A stretch of 64,000 nucleotides of DNA, taken from Dokdonella fugitiva (GTDB lineage: Bacteria > Pseudomonadota > Gammaproteobacteria > Xanthomonadales > Rhodanobacteraceae). Positions within the stretch are counted from its first letter, which is position 1; the number at the start of each line of letters is the position of its first letter. The notes beneath the pieces were generated by a model, which did not search any database, was not told where the DNA came from, and saw nothing but the letters and a program-made list of their open reading frames with translations. Location of the stretch: NCBI RefSeq assembly GCF_004342425.1, contig NZ_SLWQ01000004.1, forward strand, positions 1 to 64,000, written 5' to 3'. Shown piece by piece: positions 28,514 through 37,947 of this stretch. Position numbers and translations under genes: made by a program.

Positions 28514-29757
28514 GTGATCGCGAGCACCGCGGCGAACAGGATCAGGAAGAACGGCAGGCTCGCGCGCACGAGCGTGATGACCGGCTTGCCGAAGCGCATG
28601 CTCGCGATGAACAGGTTCATGCCGACCGGCGGCAGGAAGATGCCGAGCTGCAGGTTGGCGAGGAACACGATGCCGAGGTGGACCGGGTCGATGCCGTAGT
28701 GCAGCGCGACCGGCAGCACGAGCGGCACGAGGATGATGATCGCGGGAAAGCCCTCGAGCAGCATGCCGAACACGAGCAGGAACACGTTGAGGATGAGCAG
28801 GAAGGTGCCGCGGCTCGTGATGTGGCCCTGGATCGCCTGGAACAGCTTCTCCGGCACTTCGGCGTCGATGAGCCAGTTGGTGAGCGCGAGCGAGAAGCCG
28901 AGGATCACGAGGATCGCGCCGACCAGCAGCATCGCCTCGCGCGCGATCGCCGGGAGCTTGCGCAGCGGGATCTCGCGGCGGATCAGCACGGTCACGACCA
29001 GCACGTACAGCGCCGTCGCGGCCGCCGCTTCCGACGCGGCGAGCTTGCCCGAATAGATGCCGCCGAGGATCACGAACGGCAGCGGAATGTCCCAGGCCGC
29101 GCCGCGCAGCGCGGCGAGCAGTTCACGGCCGGAGACCTTCGAGCGCGCGACGCCGACGCGGCGCGCGTGCCAGACGCTGTAGATGCCGAGCAGCAGCACC
29201 ATCAGCGCGCACGGCAGCACGCCGGCCTTGAACAGCGCGTCGATCGTCACCGGTGGCGTGGTGTGGAACTGCTGCGCGACGACCCCGTAGAGGATCAGCG
29301 GCATCGACGGCACGAGGATGAGGCCGAGGCTGCCCGACGCGGTGAGCAGGCCGAGCGAGAACTTCTCGCCGTACCTCTGCTGCAGCAACGCCGGGTACAG
29401 CACCGCACCGAGTGCGACGATCGTCACGCCGGTCGCGCCTGTGAACGCGGTGAACATCGCGCAGGCGATGACCGCGACGATCGCCAGGCCGCCCGGCAGC
29501 CAGCCGAGCAGCGCGTTCGTCACGCGCACCATGCGTTGTGGCGCCTGGCTTTCGGCGAGCACGTAGCCGGCGAGCGTGAACAACGGGATGGCGATCAGCG
29601 CCGGCATGTCGGCCAGGCGGTAGAACTCGACCGCGACCGCGACGCCATCCTGCCCCGCCGCATGGAAACCGAGCAGCGCGACCGCGGCGATCAGCGCGAA
29701 CAGCGGCGCGCCGAGCGCGGCGAGGACGAGCAGCAGCCCCGCGACGAGCCAGATCAC
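28477..29757 (-). CDS. dctM: TRAP transporter large permease
   Basis: 426 residues of the DctM family, the 12-helix channel subunit of TRAP transporters for organic acids. Many hydrophobic segments are visible together with A-C-A-M-F-T-A-F-T-G-A-T-G-V-T, a typical substrate-site segment. The start is GTG 29755-29757, overlapping the small-subunit stop (GTGA). The end overlaps the second kinase gene on the other strand by 37 bases. Confidence 0.9.
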   Translation of the reverse strand: MIWLVAGLLLVLAALGAPLFALIAAVALLGFHAAGQDGVAVAVEFYRLADMPALIAIPLFTLAGYVLAESQAPQRMVRVTNALLGWLPGGLAIVAVIACAMFTAFTGATGVTIVALGAVLYPALLQQRYGEKFSLGLLTASGSLGLILVPSMPLILYGVVAQQFHTTPPVTIDALFKAGVLPCALMVLLLGIYSVWHARRVGVARSKVSGRELLAALRGAAWDIPLPFVILGGIYSGKLAASEAAAATALYVLVVTVLIRREIPLRKLPAIAREAMLLVGAILVILGFSLALTNWLIDAEVPEKLFQAIQGHITSRGTFLLILNVFLLVFGMLLEGFPAIIILVPLVLPVALHYGIDPVHLGIVFLANLQLGIFLPPVGMNLFIASMRFGKPVITLVRASLPFFLILFAAVLAITYWPELSLALVR

Positions 29758-30257
29758 GGCAGCTCCGGCGCGAGCGCGGGCGCGTCGCTGCGCGGCGGCA
29801 GGAACGCGCGCATGGCGAGGCGCAGCGCGAGCAGGCCGAATCCGACGGGGACGATCGCCTCGATCACCCAATTCGGGATGCCTGCGGTCGCGGCGCCCGA
29901 GTCGACGTCGAGCCGCACGAGGCCGACGCCGTACCACGCCATCGCCGCGGACATCGCCGCGGCGAACAGCAAGGTGGCGACGCGCAGCACGCGGCGCGTG
30001 CGCCCGTGCACGAAGTGCGTGACGAGATCGAGGCCGATGTGCTTGTCGTCCCGCGCGGCCGCGAGCGCGCCGAGCATCGCCGCCCACAGCACCATCGCGC
30101 GCAGCAGCGGATCGGCCCAGGACAGGCCGCTCTCGAACAGGTTGCGCAGCAGGATCTGCGCGCCGGCGAGCACGACCATCGCGAGCACGAGCACGGCGAC
30201 GAGGCCGGTCTCGATGCGCTCGATCCAGCGCACGAGGGTCGCGCAGTGGCCGGTCAT
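29754..30257 (-). CDS. dctQ: TRAP transporter small permease
   Basis: 167 residues with four predicted membrane helices, beginning L-V-R-W-I-E-R-I-E-T-G-L-V-A-V-L and including N-L-F-E-S-G-L-S-W-A-D-P-L-L-R, typical of DctQ. The start ATG overlaps the dctP stop (ATGA) and the end overlaps dctM, so all three genes are translationally coupled. Confidence 0.88.
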   Translation of the reverse strand: MTGHCATLVRWIERIETGLVAVLVLAMVVLAGAQILLRNLFESGLSWADPLLRAMVLWAAMLGALAAARDDKHIGLDLVTHFVHGRTRRVLRVATLLFAAAMSAAMAWYGVGLVRLDVDSGAATAGIPNWVIEAIVPVGFGLLALRLAMRAFLPPRSDAPALAPELP

Positions 30258-31270
30258 TCGGCGGATCCGCCACGCGCCTCGGCGAGCGCCGCGGTCAGCG
30301 CATCGAGCATCGGCCGCGACAACGCACCTTCGCCCTCGAGCTGCTTGAACACGTCCTGGCCGACCGCCTGCCAGTTCCTGCGCTCGGCCTCGGACGGCGC
30401 GTCGAAGGTGATGCCCTGCTGCTTCAGCGCTTCGCGCGCGGCAGTGTTGTCGTTGCGGTTGCTCGTTTCCAGGCGTGCGAAGCCGGCCGTGAACTCCGCC
30501 TCGACGACCTTCTGGTCCTCGGCGGAGAGGGCATCGAACGCCTTCTTGTCGACGACGACCTCGCCGACGACGTAACTGAGCGGGAGATCGACGATGTGCT
30601 TGATCTTCGTGTGCCACTGGAACGCGAGCGCACCCGAGGTCGTGTTGGCGGCCGAATCGATGAGGCCGGTCTGCAGGCTCGTGTAGACGTCGGAGAGCGG
30701 CAGCGGGATCGGCGTGACGCCGGCGGCCTTGAAGCCGAGTTCGGCGACCTTGTCGCCTTGAGGCACCCACACCTTGGCGGCCTTGAGGTCGTCGCGCGTC
30801 TTGATCTCGCGCGTGCTCATGAGGTACGCGAAGCCGCCACCACTGATGCCGAGCAGCTCGTAACCGTCCTTGGCGAACTGCTGCTTGAGCAGCGGGTCGA
30901 GCTTGGCGCGCACCTTGTCGACTTCGCTCTGGCTGCGGAACATGAACGGCAGGCTGTAGATCTGCGCGTCCTTGGTCATGATCGACGCCTCGCCCCCGGT
31001 GAACGCGCCGCCCTGCAGCTGGCCGATCTTCATCTTGCGCAGCACGGTCGCGTCGTCGCCCATGACGCCGCCGGGATAGAACTTCATCTCGACACGGCCT
31101 TCGGTCTTCGTCTTGATCGCGTCGCCGGCCGCGCGCATCTCGCGCATCCAGGCGGTGCCGTCGGGAGCGATCGTGGCGATCTTCAGCGTCGCGGCATCGG
31201 CCGCGCCGGCGCCGAGCGCGAGCGCGGCGGCGAGCAGGGTCTGGTTCAAGCGGTTCATCGTCGTTCCCAT
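30254..31270 (-). CDS. dctP: TRAP transporter solute-binding protein
   Basis: 338 residues with an N-terminal signal peptide (cleavage near A-D-A-A). The mature protein begins L-K-I-A-T-I-A-P-D-G-T-A-W and contains the P-L-P-L-S-D-V-Y-T-S-L-Q-T-G-L-I-D segment of the DctP family, whose arginine/asparagine neighbourhood binds carboxylates. The ligand is not predictable. It lies 25 bases downstream of a TatT lipoprotein gene, defining a TRAP-TatT type transporter. Confidence 0.9.
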   Translation of the reverse strand: MGTTMNRLNQTLLAAALALGAGAADAATLKIATIAPDGTAWMREMRAAGDAIKTKTEGRVEMKFYPGGVMGDDATVLRKMKIGQLQGGAFTGGEASIMTKDAQIYSLPFMFRSQSEVDKVRAKLDPLLKQQFAKDGYELLGISGGGFAYLMSTREIKTRDDLKAAKVWVPQGDKVAELGFKAAGVTPIPLPLSDVYTSLQTGLIDSAANTTSGALAFQWHTKIKHIVDLPLSYVVGEVVVDKKAFDALSAEDQKVVEAEFTAGFARLETSNRNDNTAAREALKQQGITFDAPSEAERRNWQAVGQDVFKQLEGEGALSRPMLDALTAALAEARGGSAE

Positions 31271-31295
31271 CGTTCGTGTGCGGGCGCGCGCGCCC

Positions 31296-32156
31296 TCAGA
31301 AGAAATCCTTGCCCGATTCGAGCAGCCTGCGCGCGCGCTGCTGCGCGAGCGTGTTGATCAGCGTGAGTCCCGGTGCGTGCGGATCGGTCGCGAGCACTTC
31401 GTCGAGCAGCCTGTCGTGCAGTTCCTGGTCGAAAACGAGCCGTGCATAGTGCTGCGCGTACAGCACGCGCACCATCTGGTTGCGCCCGCCCGACAAAGCA
31501 AGCGCCTTCTCGAAATCGGCCTTGCCCTCTTCCGGCTTGCCGCCGAGGCTAGCCGGCCGCAGCGTCGCGAGCACGCCGAGATACATGTACGGCTCGCCCT
31601 GCGCGTGACCGGGCGCGATCGCGACGACACGATCGAGCAGCGCCTGCACTTTCGGGATGTCGGCGATCGCCTTCCAGTCGTCGCTGTTGGCCTGGATGCG
31701 GCCGGCCCAGGCCGCGGCGAGCGCATAGAGCATCGCGGCGTCGCGGCTGCGCGCGACCTCGGCCTGGAACGGCTCGAAGGGCGCGTCGATCTGCTTGCAC
31801 AGTGCCGCCGCGGTGATGCAGGTCGCGCGCCGGGCATAGTCGAAGCTGCGCGCCGACAGGCGCTTGGCGCGCGCCGGATCGTCGACGAAGCCGCCCGCAT
31901 AGGCGCCGTACAGCCGCGATCCGGCCAGCAGCGCGCCGGTGTTCTCGGGGTCGCCATGGATCACGCCGTCGACGAGCAGCAGCCACGACGGAATGCCGTC
32001 GCGCGCGAGTTCGACGTCGTCCTGGTCGAGCACGCCGGCGGTGAGGCTGTCCGCGAGGCGCTGGCTGGCCCGGTTGACGACGCCGGCACAGCCACCCAGC
32101 AACATCAGGGCGCTGAGCAGCACGCCGCCGGAGAGAAGGACTCGAATGGGCATCAT
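31296..32156 (-). CDS. TatT-family TPR lipoprotein of the TRAP transporter
   Basis: 286 residues with a lipoprotein signal (L-M-L-L-G-G-C-A-G, Cys near 23). The body matches the TRAP transporter T-component (TatT) family: helical pairs such as G-A-L-L-A-G-S-R-L-Y-G-A-Y-A-G-G-F and Y-M-Y-L-G-V-L-A-T-L-R-P-A-S-L-G-G-K-P-E-E-G-K. TatT proteins form trimers that cap the solute-binding protein in the periplasm. Placed first in the transporter operon. Confidence 0.85.
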   Translation of the reverse strand: MMPIRVLLSGGVLLSALMLLGGCAGVVNRASQRLADSLTAGVLDQDDVELARDGIPSWLLLVDGVIHGDPENTGALLAGSRLYGAYAGGFVDDPARAKRLSARSFDYARRATCITAAALCKQIDAPFEPFQAEVARSRDAAMLYALAAAWAGRIQANSDDWKAIADIPKVQALLDRVVAIAPGHAQGEPYMYLGVLATLRPASLGGKPEEGKADFEKALALSGGRNQMVRVLYAQHYARLVFDQELHDRLLDEVLATDPHAPGLTLINTLAQQRARRLLESGKDFF

Positions 32157-32190
32157 GCGTGTCTCGCTTGCGCGCGGATGGCGCGGGCTG

Positions 32191-33045
32191 TCAGTCGAAG
32201 AAGGTCTCGGCGGCGTCGAGGGTATTTTCCATCAACGTCGCGACGGTCATCGGGCCGACGCCGCCAGGCACCGGCGTGATCCACGACGCGCGCTCGGCCG
32301 CCGCCTCGAACTCGACGTCGCCGACGAGGCGGCCGTCGTCGAGGCGATTGATGCCGACGTCGATGACGACCGCACCCGGCTTGATCCACTCCCCTTTCAC
32401 CAGGCCCGGCTTGCCGGCCGCGACGACGACGATGTCGCCGTCGGCGACCTCGTGGCGCAGGTCGCGCGTGAACTTGTGGCAGCCCGTGGTCGTGCAGCCG
32501 GCGAGCAGCAGCTCGAGGATGAGCGGTCGCCCGACGTGGTTCGACACGCCGACCACGACCGCCTTGCGCCCGCGCACAGGACGATCGGTATGCGCGAGCA
32601 GGGTCATCACGCCCTTGGGCGTGCACGGCCGCAGGCCGCGCTGGCGCAGCGCGAGGCGACCGACGTTCTCGGCCTGGAAACCGTCCACGTCCTTGCGCGC
32701 GTCGATGCGGTCGATCAACGGCGTCGGATTGATGCCCGCGGGCAACGGCAACTGCAGCAGGATGCCGTGCACGTCGGGGTCGGCGTTGAGGCGGTCGATC
32801 AGCGCGACGAGTTCGTCCTCGCGCGTATCGGCCGGCAGGTCGTGATCGAACGAGCGGAACCCGACGTGCTTGCAGGCGCGGCGCTTGTTGCGCACGTAGA
32901 CCGCAGACGCCGGATCCGCGCCGACCAGGATCACCGCGAGCCCGGGCGCCGGCCGGCCCGCCGCGACGCGCGCGCGCACGCGCGCGGCCACGCTGTCGAG
33001 CAGGTCATCGGCGATGCGGCGGCCGTCGAGGAGTCGCGCGGTCAT
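32191..33045 (-). CDS. folD: Methylenetetrahydrofolate dehydrogenase/cyclohydrolase
   Basis: 284 residues. FolD interconverts methylene-, methenyl- and formyl-tetrahydrofolate with NADP. Seen are Y-V-R-N-K-R-R-A-C (catalytic lysine), G-I-L-L-Q-L-P-L-P, and the nucleotide segment [11 protein letters not shown]. The last motif usually reads V-x-G-R-S-x-x-V-G, so the R to S-N change is a small variation. It ends [11 protein letters not shown] as expected. Confidence 0.95.
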   Translation of the reverse strand: MTARLLDGRRIADDLLDSVAARVRARVAAGRPAPGLAVILVGADPASAVYVRNKRRACKHVGFRSFDHDLPADTREDELVALIDRLNADPDVHGILLQLPLPAGINPTPLIDRIDARKDVDGFQAENVGRLALRQRGLRPCTPKGVMTLLAHTDRPVRGRKAVVVGVSNHVGRPLILELLLAGCTTTGCHKFTRDLRHEVADGDIVVVAAGKPGLVKGEWIKPGAVVIDVGINRLDDGRLVGDVEFEAAAERASWITPVPGGVGPMTVATLMENTLDAAETFFD

Positions 33046-33122
33046 TTCGATTCCAGGCGAAAGCAGGCATTATCCCACGCCCGCGCGGCACGGCTCAAAC
33101 CACGCGCGGCACGGGAGGCGCC

Positions 33123-33419
33123 ATGTCCGATCTGGAAACCGAACTCGAAGCGGCCGCGTTCCGCCGCCTGCTCGAGCACCTGCGCACGCGCACCGACGTG
33201 CAGAACATCGACCTCATGATCACCGGCGGCTTCTGTCGCAACTGCCTCGCCGACTGGTACCGTGAAGCGGCCGCCGCGCGCGGCATCGAGCTCGGCAAGG
33301 ACGCGGCGCGCGAGCGCATCTACGGCGAGCCGTTCGCCGAGTGGAAGGCGAAGCACCAGCCCGAAGCGACGCCGGAGCAGCTCGCCGCGTTCGCCGCGGC
33401 GCAACGCCGACACGCCTAG
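33123..33419 (+). CDS. DUF1244 family protein
   Basis: 98 residues matching DUF1244: F-R-R-L-L-E-H-L, then V-Q-N-I-D-L-M-I-T-G-G-F-C-R-N-C-L-A-D-W-Y and Y-G-E-P-F-A-E-W-K-A-K-H-Q. The C-R-N-C pair and following W-Y are the invariant part. The family is a small alpha-helical protein of unknown role. It stands alone, divergent from folD. Confidence 0.88.
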   Translation: MSDLETELEAAAFRRLLEHLRTRTDVQNIDLMITGGFCRNCLADWYREAAAARGIELGKDAARERIYGEPFAEWKAKHQPEATPEQLAAFAAAQRRHA

Positions 33420-33465
33420 GCGAGGCCGCGTCGCGGAGATGCCGGCCGCGTCGCGCGCGTCCGGC

Positions 33466-34608
33466 CTACGCGGCGCAGATGCGCGCGACGTCCTCGTAAC
33501 CGGCGAACGTCGCGCCCGCGCCGCAACCGGGGCACGCCGGGTCGCGCGGCAGGCGCAATTCGCGGAACGTGCCGGCGAGCGCATCGTGGCAGAGCAGCCG
33601 GCCGACCAGCGGCTCGCCGATGCCGAGCACGAGCTTGAGCACTTCGTTCGCCTGCAGCAGGCCGACGATGCCCGGCATCACGCCGAGCACGCCTGCTTCG
33701 CTGCAGTTGGGTGCTTCCGCCGCCGAGGGCGGTTGCGGGAACAGGCAGCGGTAGCACGGCGAATCCGCGCGCCGCGGATCGAATACGCTGACCTGGCCGC
33801 TGAACCGGTGCACCGCGCCGTAAACGAGTGGCAGGCCGAGGCGCAGGCTCGCGGCGCTGAGCAGGTAGCGCGTCGGGAAGTTGTCGGCGCCATCGACGAT
33901 GAGGTCGTGTCCGCTCAGGATCGCCTCGACGTTCGCCGCGCGCAGCCGCTCGTGGACGGTAACGACGCGCACGTTCGGGTTGAGTGCGTCCAGCGCGGCG
34001 CGCGCGGAGTCGACCTTCGGCATGCCGACGCGCGCGTCGGCATGGATGACCTGGCGCTGCAGGTTCGAGCGTTCGACCACGTCGTCGTCGATGAGGGTGA
34101 GCGTGCCGACGCCTGCGGCCGCGAGGTACAGCGCGATCGGCGCACCGAGCCCGCCCGCGCCGACCAGCGCGACGCGCGCGCGCGCGAGCTTCTGCTGCCC
34201 GGCGACGCCGACTTCCGGCAGCACGAGGTGCCGCGCGTAGCGTTCGCTCGCATCGGCGTCGAGCGCGCCGCGTTCCATCGGCAGGCCTTCGAGGCGCCAG
34301 CGCGCATGGCCACCGCGGACCGATCGTGCGTTCGCGTAGCCGAGTTCGCGCAGCGTCTTCGCGGCGAGCAGCGAGCGCGCGCCCCCCGCGCAGATCGCGA
34401 GGATCTCGCGCTCGCGCGCGGGCGCGAGGTCCGCGATGCAGCGCTCGATCTCGCCGCGCGGCAGTCCGAGCGAGCCGCTCGCGTAGCCGCCCGCGCGCTC
34501 GTCGTCCTCGCGCACGTCGAGCAGCAGCGCGCCGTGCCGCTGGCGTTCGAGCGCGTCGGCCGGATCGATTTCCAGTGCGTCGTCGGCGGGGCGGGGATGG
34601 GCGTTCAT
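33466..34608 (-). CDS. Rhodanese-ThiF/MoeB fusion, sulfur-carrier adenylyltransferase
   Basis: About 380 residues. An N-terminal rhodanese domain (active loop A-I-C-A-G-G-A-R-S near residue 70) is followed by an E1-like domain: G-A-G-G-L-G-A-P-I-A-L-Y-L nucleotide loop, D-D-D-V-V-E-R-S-N-L-Q-R-Q, and zinc cysteines C-Y-R-C and C-P-G-C. It should adenylate a small ubiquitin-like sulfur carrier, MoaD or ThiS, and supply sulfur. The neighbours moeA and mobA favour molybdopterin synthesis. The start may instead be ATG 34618-34620, which overlaps the moeA stop; neither has a clear ribosome site. Confidence 0.88.
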   Translation of the reverse strand: MNAHPRPADDALEIDPADALERQRHGALLLDVREDDERAGGYASGSLGLPRGEIERCIADLAPAREREILAICAGGARSLLAAKTLRELGYANARSVRGGHARWRLEGLPMERGALDADASERYARHLVLPEVGVAGQQKLARARVALVGAGGLGAPIALYLAAAGVGTLTLIDDDVVERSNLQRQVIHADARVGMPKVDSARAALDALNPNVRVVTVHERLRAANVEAILSGHDLIVDGADNFPTRYLLSAASLRLGLPLVYGAVHRFSGQVSVFDPRRADSPCYRCLFPQPPSAAEAPNCSEAGVLGVMPGIVGLLQANEVLKLVLGIGEPLVGRLLCHDALAGTFRELRLPRDPACPGCGAGATFAGYEDVARICAA

Positions 34609-34613
34609 CGCGC

Positions 34614-35867
34614 TCAGCATAGGCCGGGCAACGGCAGGATATCCACGACCGCGCCCGCTCCGAGTTCGCGCACGTCCTCGCCGAGCGCGACGAGCGCGTC
34701 GGCGCCGGCCATGCCGCGCAGCATGCCCGAGCCCTGCTGCTCCAGCGGCGTCGCCCAGCAGGCGCCGTCGTCGCGCCATTCGAGGCGCGCGCGCAGGTAC
34801 TCGGCGCGTTCGTGGCGCTTCACGTGGGGCGCGGCGAGGCGCGCCTTGCGCGGCGGCGGGTCGGCTTCGTTCGCCCCCTGCAGCGCCAGCAGCGCCGGGC
34901 GCACGAACAACTCGAACGTCGCGAGCGACGACACCGGGTTGCCGGGCAACGCGAACACGAGCGCGCTTTCAATGCTGCCGCAGAGGATCGGCATGCCCGG
35001 CTTCATGCGCACCTTCCAGAAGTGCACGCGGCCGAGCTCCGCGACGAGGCCCGGCAGGTAATCCGCCTCCCCGGCGGACACGCCGCCGCTGCTGATCACG
35101 AGGTCGCAGCGGCGCGCGGCCTCGAGCAGCGCCACGCGCAACGCTTCGGGGTCGTCGCGCAGGCGAGCGACCGGCTCGGGCTCGATGCCGAGCGTGCGCA
35201 GCATGCCGGCGAGGCCGTAGCGATTGCTGTCGTGGATCTGGCCGTAGCCGAGCGGCTGGTCCGGTGGCACGAGTTCGTCGCCGGTGACGAACAGGGCGAC
35301 GCGCGGGCGGCGCGCGACGTGCGCCCGCGCCTGTCCGCAGGCGGCGAGCACGCCGAGGCGCGCGGGCGTGAGCATGTCGCCGGCGCGCAGGGCACGCGCT
35401 CCGGCACGGATGTCCTCGCCGGCGGGACGCACGTTCGCGCCGGCGCGTTCGCCCGCGCCGACGATGATCGCGTCGCCGTCGAGGCGCACGTTTTCCTTGA
35501 TGACCACGGTATCCGCATCGCGTGGCAACGGCGCGCCGGTCGTGATGCGCACGCACTCACCACGGCCGAAAGCGATCTCGACTGCCGCGCCGGCGAGCAT
35601 CTGCCCTGCAATCCGGAAGCGGCGCTCGCCCTCGCGCGGCAGCTCGGCGCCGCGCAGGGCGTAGCCGTCCATCGCCGAGTTGGCGAACGGCGGCTGGTCG
35701 TGCGCCGCGAGGATGTCGGCCGCGAGCACGCGCCCGAGCGCCTGGTCGAGCGCGACCGACTCGCTTGCGAGGCGTCGTTCGGCGCACAGCGCGAGCACAT
35801 GCGCGCGCGCTTCGGCGACCGGCAGGCGGGTCGCGAACTCAGTCGGTGGAGTGTGGCCTGCTGGCAT
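34614..35867 (-). CDS. moeA: Molybdopterin molybdenumtransferase
   Basis: 417 residues. MoeA inserts molybdate into adenylated molybdopterin. Typical segments: N-S-A-M-D-G-Y-A-L-R near residue 60, R-I-T-T-G-A-P-L-P, I-S-S-G-G-V-S-A-G-E-x-D-Y near 240, and K-P-G-M-P-I with A-L-P-G-N-P-V-S-S-L. Start at ATG 35865-35867, overlapping the mobA 3' end by 29 bases. Middle gene of the mobA-moeA-moeB-like set. Confidence 0.94.
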   Translation of the reverse strand: MPAGHTPPTEFATRLPVAEARAHVLALCAERRLASESVALDQALGRVLAADILAAHDQPPFANSAMDGYALRGAELPREGERRFRIAGQMLAGAAVEIAFGRGECVRITTGAPLPRDADTVVIKENVRLDGDAIIVGAGERAGANVRPAGEDIRAGARALRAGDMLTPARLGVLAACGQARAHVARRPRVALFVTGDELVPPDQPLGYGQIHDSNRYGLAGMLRTLGIEPEPVARLRDDPEALRVALLEAARRCDLVISSGGVSAGEADYLPGLVAELGRVHFWKVRMKPGMPILCGSIESALVFALPGNPVSSLATFELFVRPALLALQGANEADPPPRKARLAAPHVKRHERAEYLRARLEWRDDGACWATPLEQQGSGMLRGMAGADALVALGEDVRELGAGAVVDILPLPGLC

Positions 35868-36429
35868 GGGCGAGAAAATCGTCCGGGGTGTTGAGGTTCT
35901 GGAATTGTTGCCCGCGATCGGCGAAATCAAGTTCGCGCGCGCCGATCGCATCCTGCCACGCCCACACGCCCTGCGCCGCCGCGGCGGCCGCGGCGGCGGC
36001 ATCGGCGAGCTCGCGCCGGTACAGCGCGAACAGCGGCTGCCGCGTCGTGCCGTCGTGGGCGACGACCGCAGGCGCGTCGTGCAGGAGCGCCTCGCGCAGC
36101 AGCCGCGTGGCGAGGTCCACCGGTGGTTCGGGACAGTCGACCGGGACGGTCAGCAGCCAAGGGGTTTCGCACGCGGCGCATGCCGTGGCGATGCCGGCGA
36201 GCGGGCCGTGCCGGTCGACCGTGTCGGCGACCGTGCGCGCGTAGCGCGAATAGACGTCGTGGTTGCGGTTGGCGACGATCAGCCGCGCATCGACGCCCTG
36301 CAGTGCGGCGAGCACGTGTTCGACCAGCGGCACGCCGGCGAGTGGCTCGAGGCCCTTGTCGCGCCCGCCGAGCCTGCGGCCCGCGCCACCCGCGAGGATC
36401 GCCGCGGTGATCGCCGGTCGCGCGGTCAT
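35839..36429 (-). CDS. mobA: Molybdenum cofactor guanylyltransferase
   Basis: 196 residues. MobA joins GMP to the molybdenum cofactor to form the guanine dinucleotide form. The nucleotide loop is A-I-L-A-G-G-A-G-R-R-L-G-G-R-D-K-G (10-26), and V-P-V-D-C-P near 94 corresponds to the metal-binding Asp. Its presence implies the cell makes MGD-dependent enzymes of the DMSO reductase family, none of which is in the window. Confidence 0.92.
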   Translation of the reverse strand: MTARPAITAAILAGGAGRRLGGRDKGLEPLAGVPLVEHVLAALQGVDARLIVANRNHDVYSRYARTVADTVDRHGPLAGIATACAACETPWLLTVPVDCPEPPVDLATRLLREALLHDAPAVVAHDGTTRQPLFALYRRELADAAAAAAAAAQGVWAWQDAIGARELDFADRGQQFQNLNTPDDFLAHASRPHSTD

Positions 36430-36445
36430 GGCCGGCAGCCTGGCC

Positions 36446-37846
36446 TCAGCGCTTGCCGCGCTTGGCGTTGCGGATCATCCGCGTGCGCCGGCGCTGCTGT
36501 CCTTCGGTGAGCTCGTTGCGCTTGCCGGCGTACGGGTTTTCGCCGTCGCGGAACACGATCTGGATCGGCGTGCCCTCGAGGCGGTAGCGCTTGCGGAAGA
36601 AATTCTCGAGATAGCGCCGGTAGCCCTCGGCGATGTGCTTGGTACGCGCGCCGTGGATGACGATCGTCGGCGGATTGGTGCCGCCCGGGTGCGCGTACTT
36701 GAGCTTGGGCGTGTGGCCGCGCACGAGCGGTGGCTGGTAGGCCTGGTACGCCTGCTCGACCGCGCGCGTGAGTTCGGACGAAGTGAACACGTGGTTGGCC
36801 GAAGCGTAGGCGCGGTTGACCGCCTTCATGAGTTCGGCGATGCCGCTGCCGTGCAAGGCCGAGATGTAGACCTGGCGTGCCCACGCGGCGAAGTCGAGCT
36901 TGCGCGCGAGCGAGGTCATGCACTGCTCGCGCTGGTACTTGTCGAGGCCGTCCCACTTGTTGACCGCGACGACGAGCGCGCGGCCCGATTCGAGCACGTG
37001 GCCGATCAGGGTCGCATCCTGCTCCGATACACCCTCGCGCGCATCGAGCATGAGCACCGTCACGTGTGCCGCCTCGACCGACTGCAGCGACTTGATCACG
37101 CTGAATTTCTCCAACGCGTCCTCGATGCGCGCACGACGCCGGATGCCGGCGGTGTCGATCAGCGTGTAGCGCCGGCCGTCGCGCTCGAGCGCGATGCGGA
37201 TCGAGTCGCGCGTCGTGCCGGGCACGTCGGATGCGATCACGCGCTCCTCGCCGAGCAGGCGGTTGACGAGGGTGGACTTGCCCGCGTTCGGGCGGCCGAC
37301 GATCGCGACGCGGATGCCGTCGTCGGCGCCCTCGGCGAGCGCATCGGCGTCGACCTTCGGCAGCAGCGACTGCACCGTCGCGAGCAACGGCGTGACGCCG
37401 CGCGAATGGGCCGCCGAGGTGAGGAACGTGTCGGCGATGCCGAGCGCGGAAAATTCGGCGAGCACCGCGTTCTCGTCGAGGCCGTCGACCTTGTTGACGA
37501 CGAGCAGCATCGGCTTACCCGAGCGGCGCAGGCGGTCGAGGATCGCGCGGTCGGTCGGCAGCACGCCGTCGCGCGCGTCGACCGTGAACAGCACGACGTC
37601 CGCCTCGTCGATCGCGAACTGCGCCTGCCGCGCGGTCTGGCTGTCGAGGCCTTCGGCGTTCTCGATGAAGCCGCCCGTGTCGACGACGACGAACGGCGTG
37701 GCGCCGAGGCGACACACGCCGTAATGGCGATCACGCGTCACGCCCGGCAGGTCGTGCACGAGCGCGTCGCGCGAGCGCGTGAGCACGTTGAACAGGGTCG
37801 ACTTGCCGACGTTCGGGCGCCCTACCAGGGCTACTACGGGCAGCAT
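36446..37846 (-). CDS. der: GTPase Der (EngA), double GTPase for 50S assembly
   Basis: 466 residues with two tandem GTPase domains and a C-terminal KH-like domain. First domain: G-R-P-N-V-G-K-S-T-L (9-18), D-T-G-G-F, N-K-V-D. Second: G-R-P-N-A-G-K-S-T-L near 210, D-T-A-G-I-R, N-K-W-D. Both sets are complete. The start is ATG 37844-37846. A terminator lies between bamB and this gene, so der has its own promoter. Confidence 0.97.
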   Translation of the reverse strand: MLPVVALVGRPNVGKSTLFNVLTRSRDALVHDLPGVTRDRHYGVCRLGATPFVVVDTGGFIENAEGLDSQTARQAQFAIDEADVVLFTVDARDGVLPTDRAILDRLRRSGKPMLLVVNKVDGLDENAVLAEFSALGIADTFLTSAAHSRGVTPLLATVQSLLPKVDADALAEGADDGIRVAIVGRPNAGKSTLVNRLLGEERVIASDVPGTTRDSIRIALERDGRRYTLIDTAGIRRRARIEDALEKFSVIKSLQSVEAAHVTVLMLDAREGVSEQDATLIGHVLESGRALVVAVNKWDGLDKYQREQCMTSLARKLDFAAWARQVYISALHGSGIAELMKAVNRAYASANHVFTSSELTRAVEQAYQAYQPPLVRGHTPKLKYAHPGGTNPPTIVIHGARTKHIAEGYRRYLENFFRKRYRLEGTPIQIVFRDGENPYAGKRNELTEGQQRRRTRMIRNAKRGKR

Positions 37847-37856
37847 TGCTCGCTCC

Positions 37857-37894
37857 GCGAAAAAAACGAAACCCCGTGCGTCGAAGGCACGGGG
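37857..37894 (-). terminator. Rho-independent terminator after bamB
   Basis: Read on the minus strand, CCCCGTGC and GCACGGGG form an 8-base-pair stem with a 7-base loop (37872-37894), followed by TTTCGTTTTTTT. It lies 54 bases after the bamB stop and just before der. Confidence 0.88.
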
Positions 37895-37947
37895 GTATCA
37901 GGATACGGCACCGCGCGCAGGCGCGCGGTCGACCCATGCGCGCGCGC

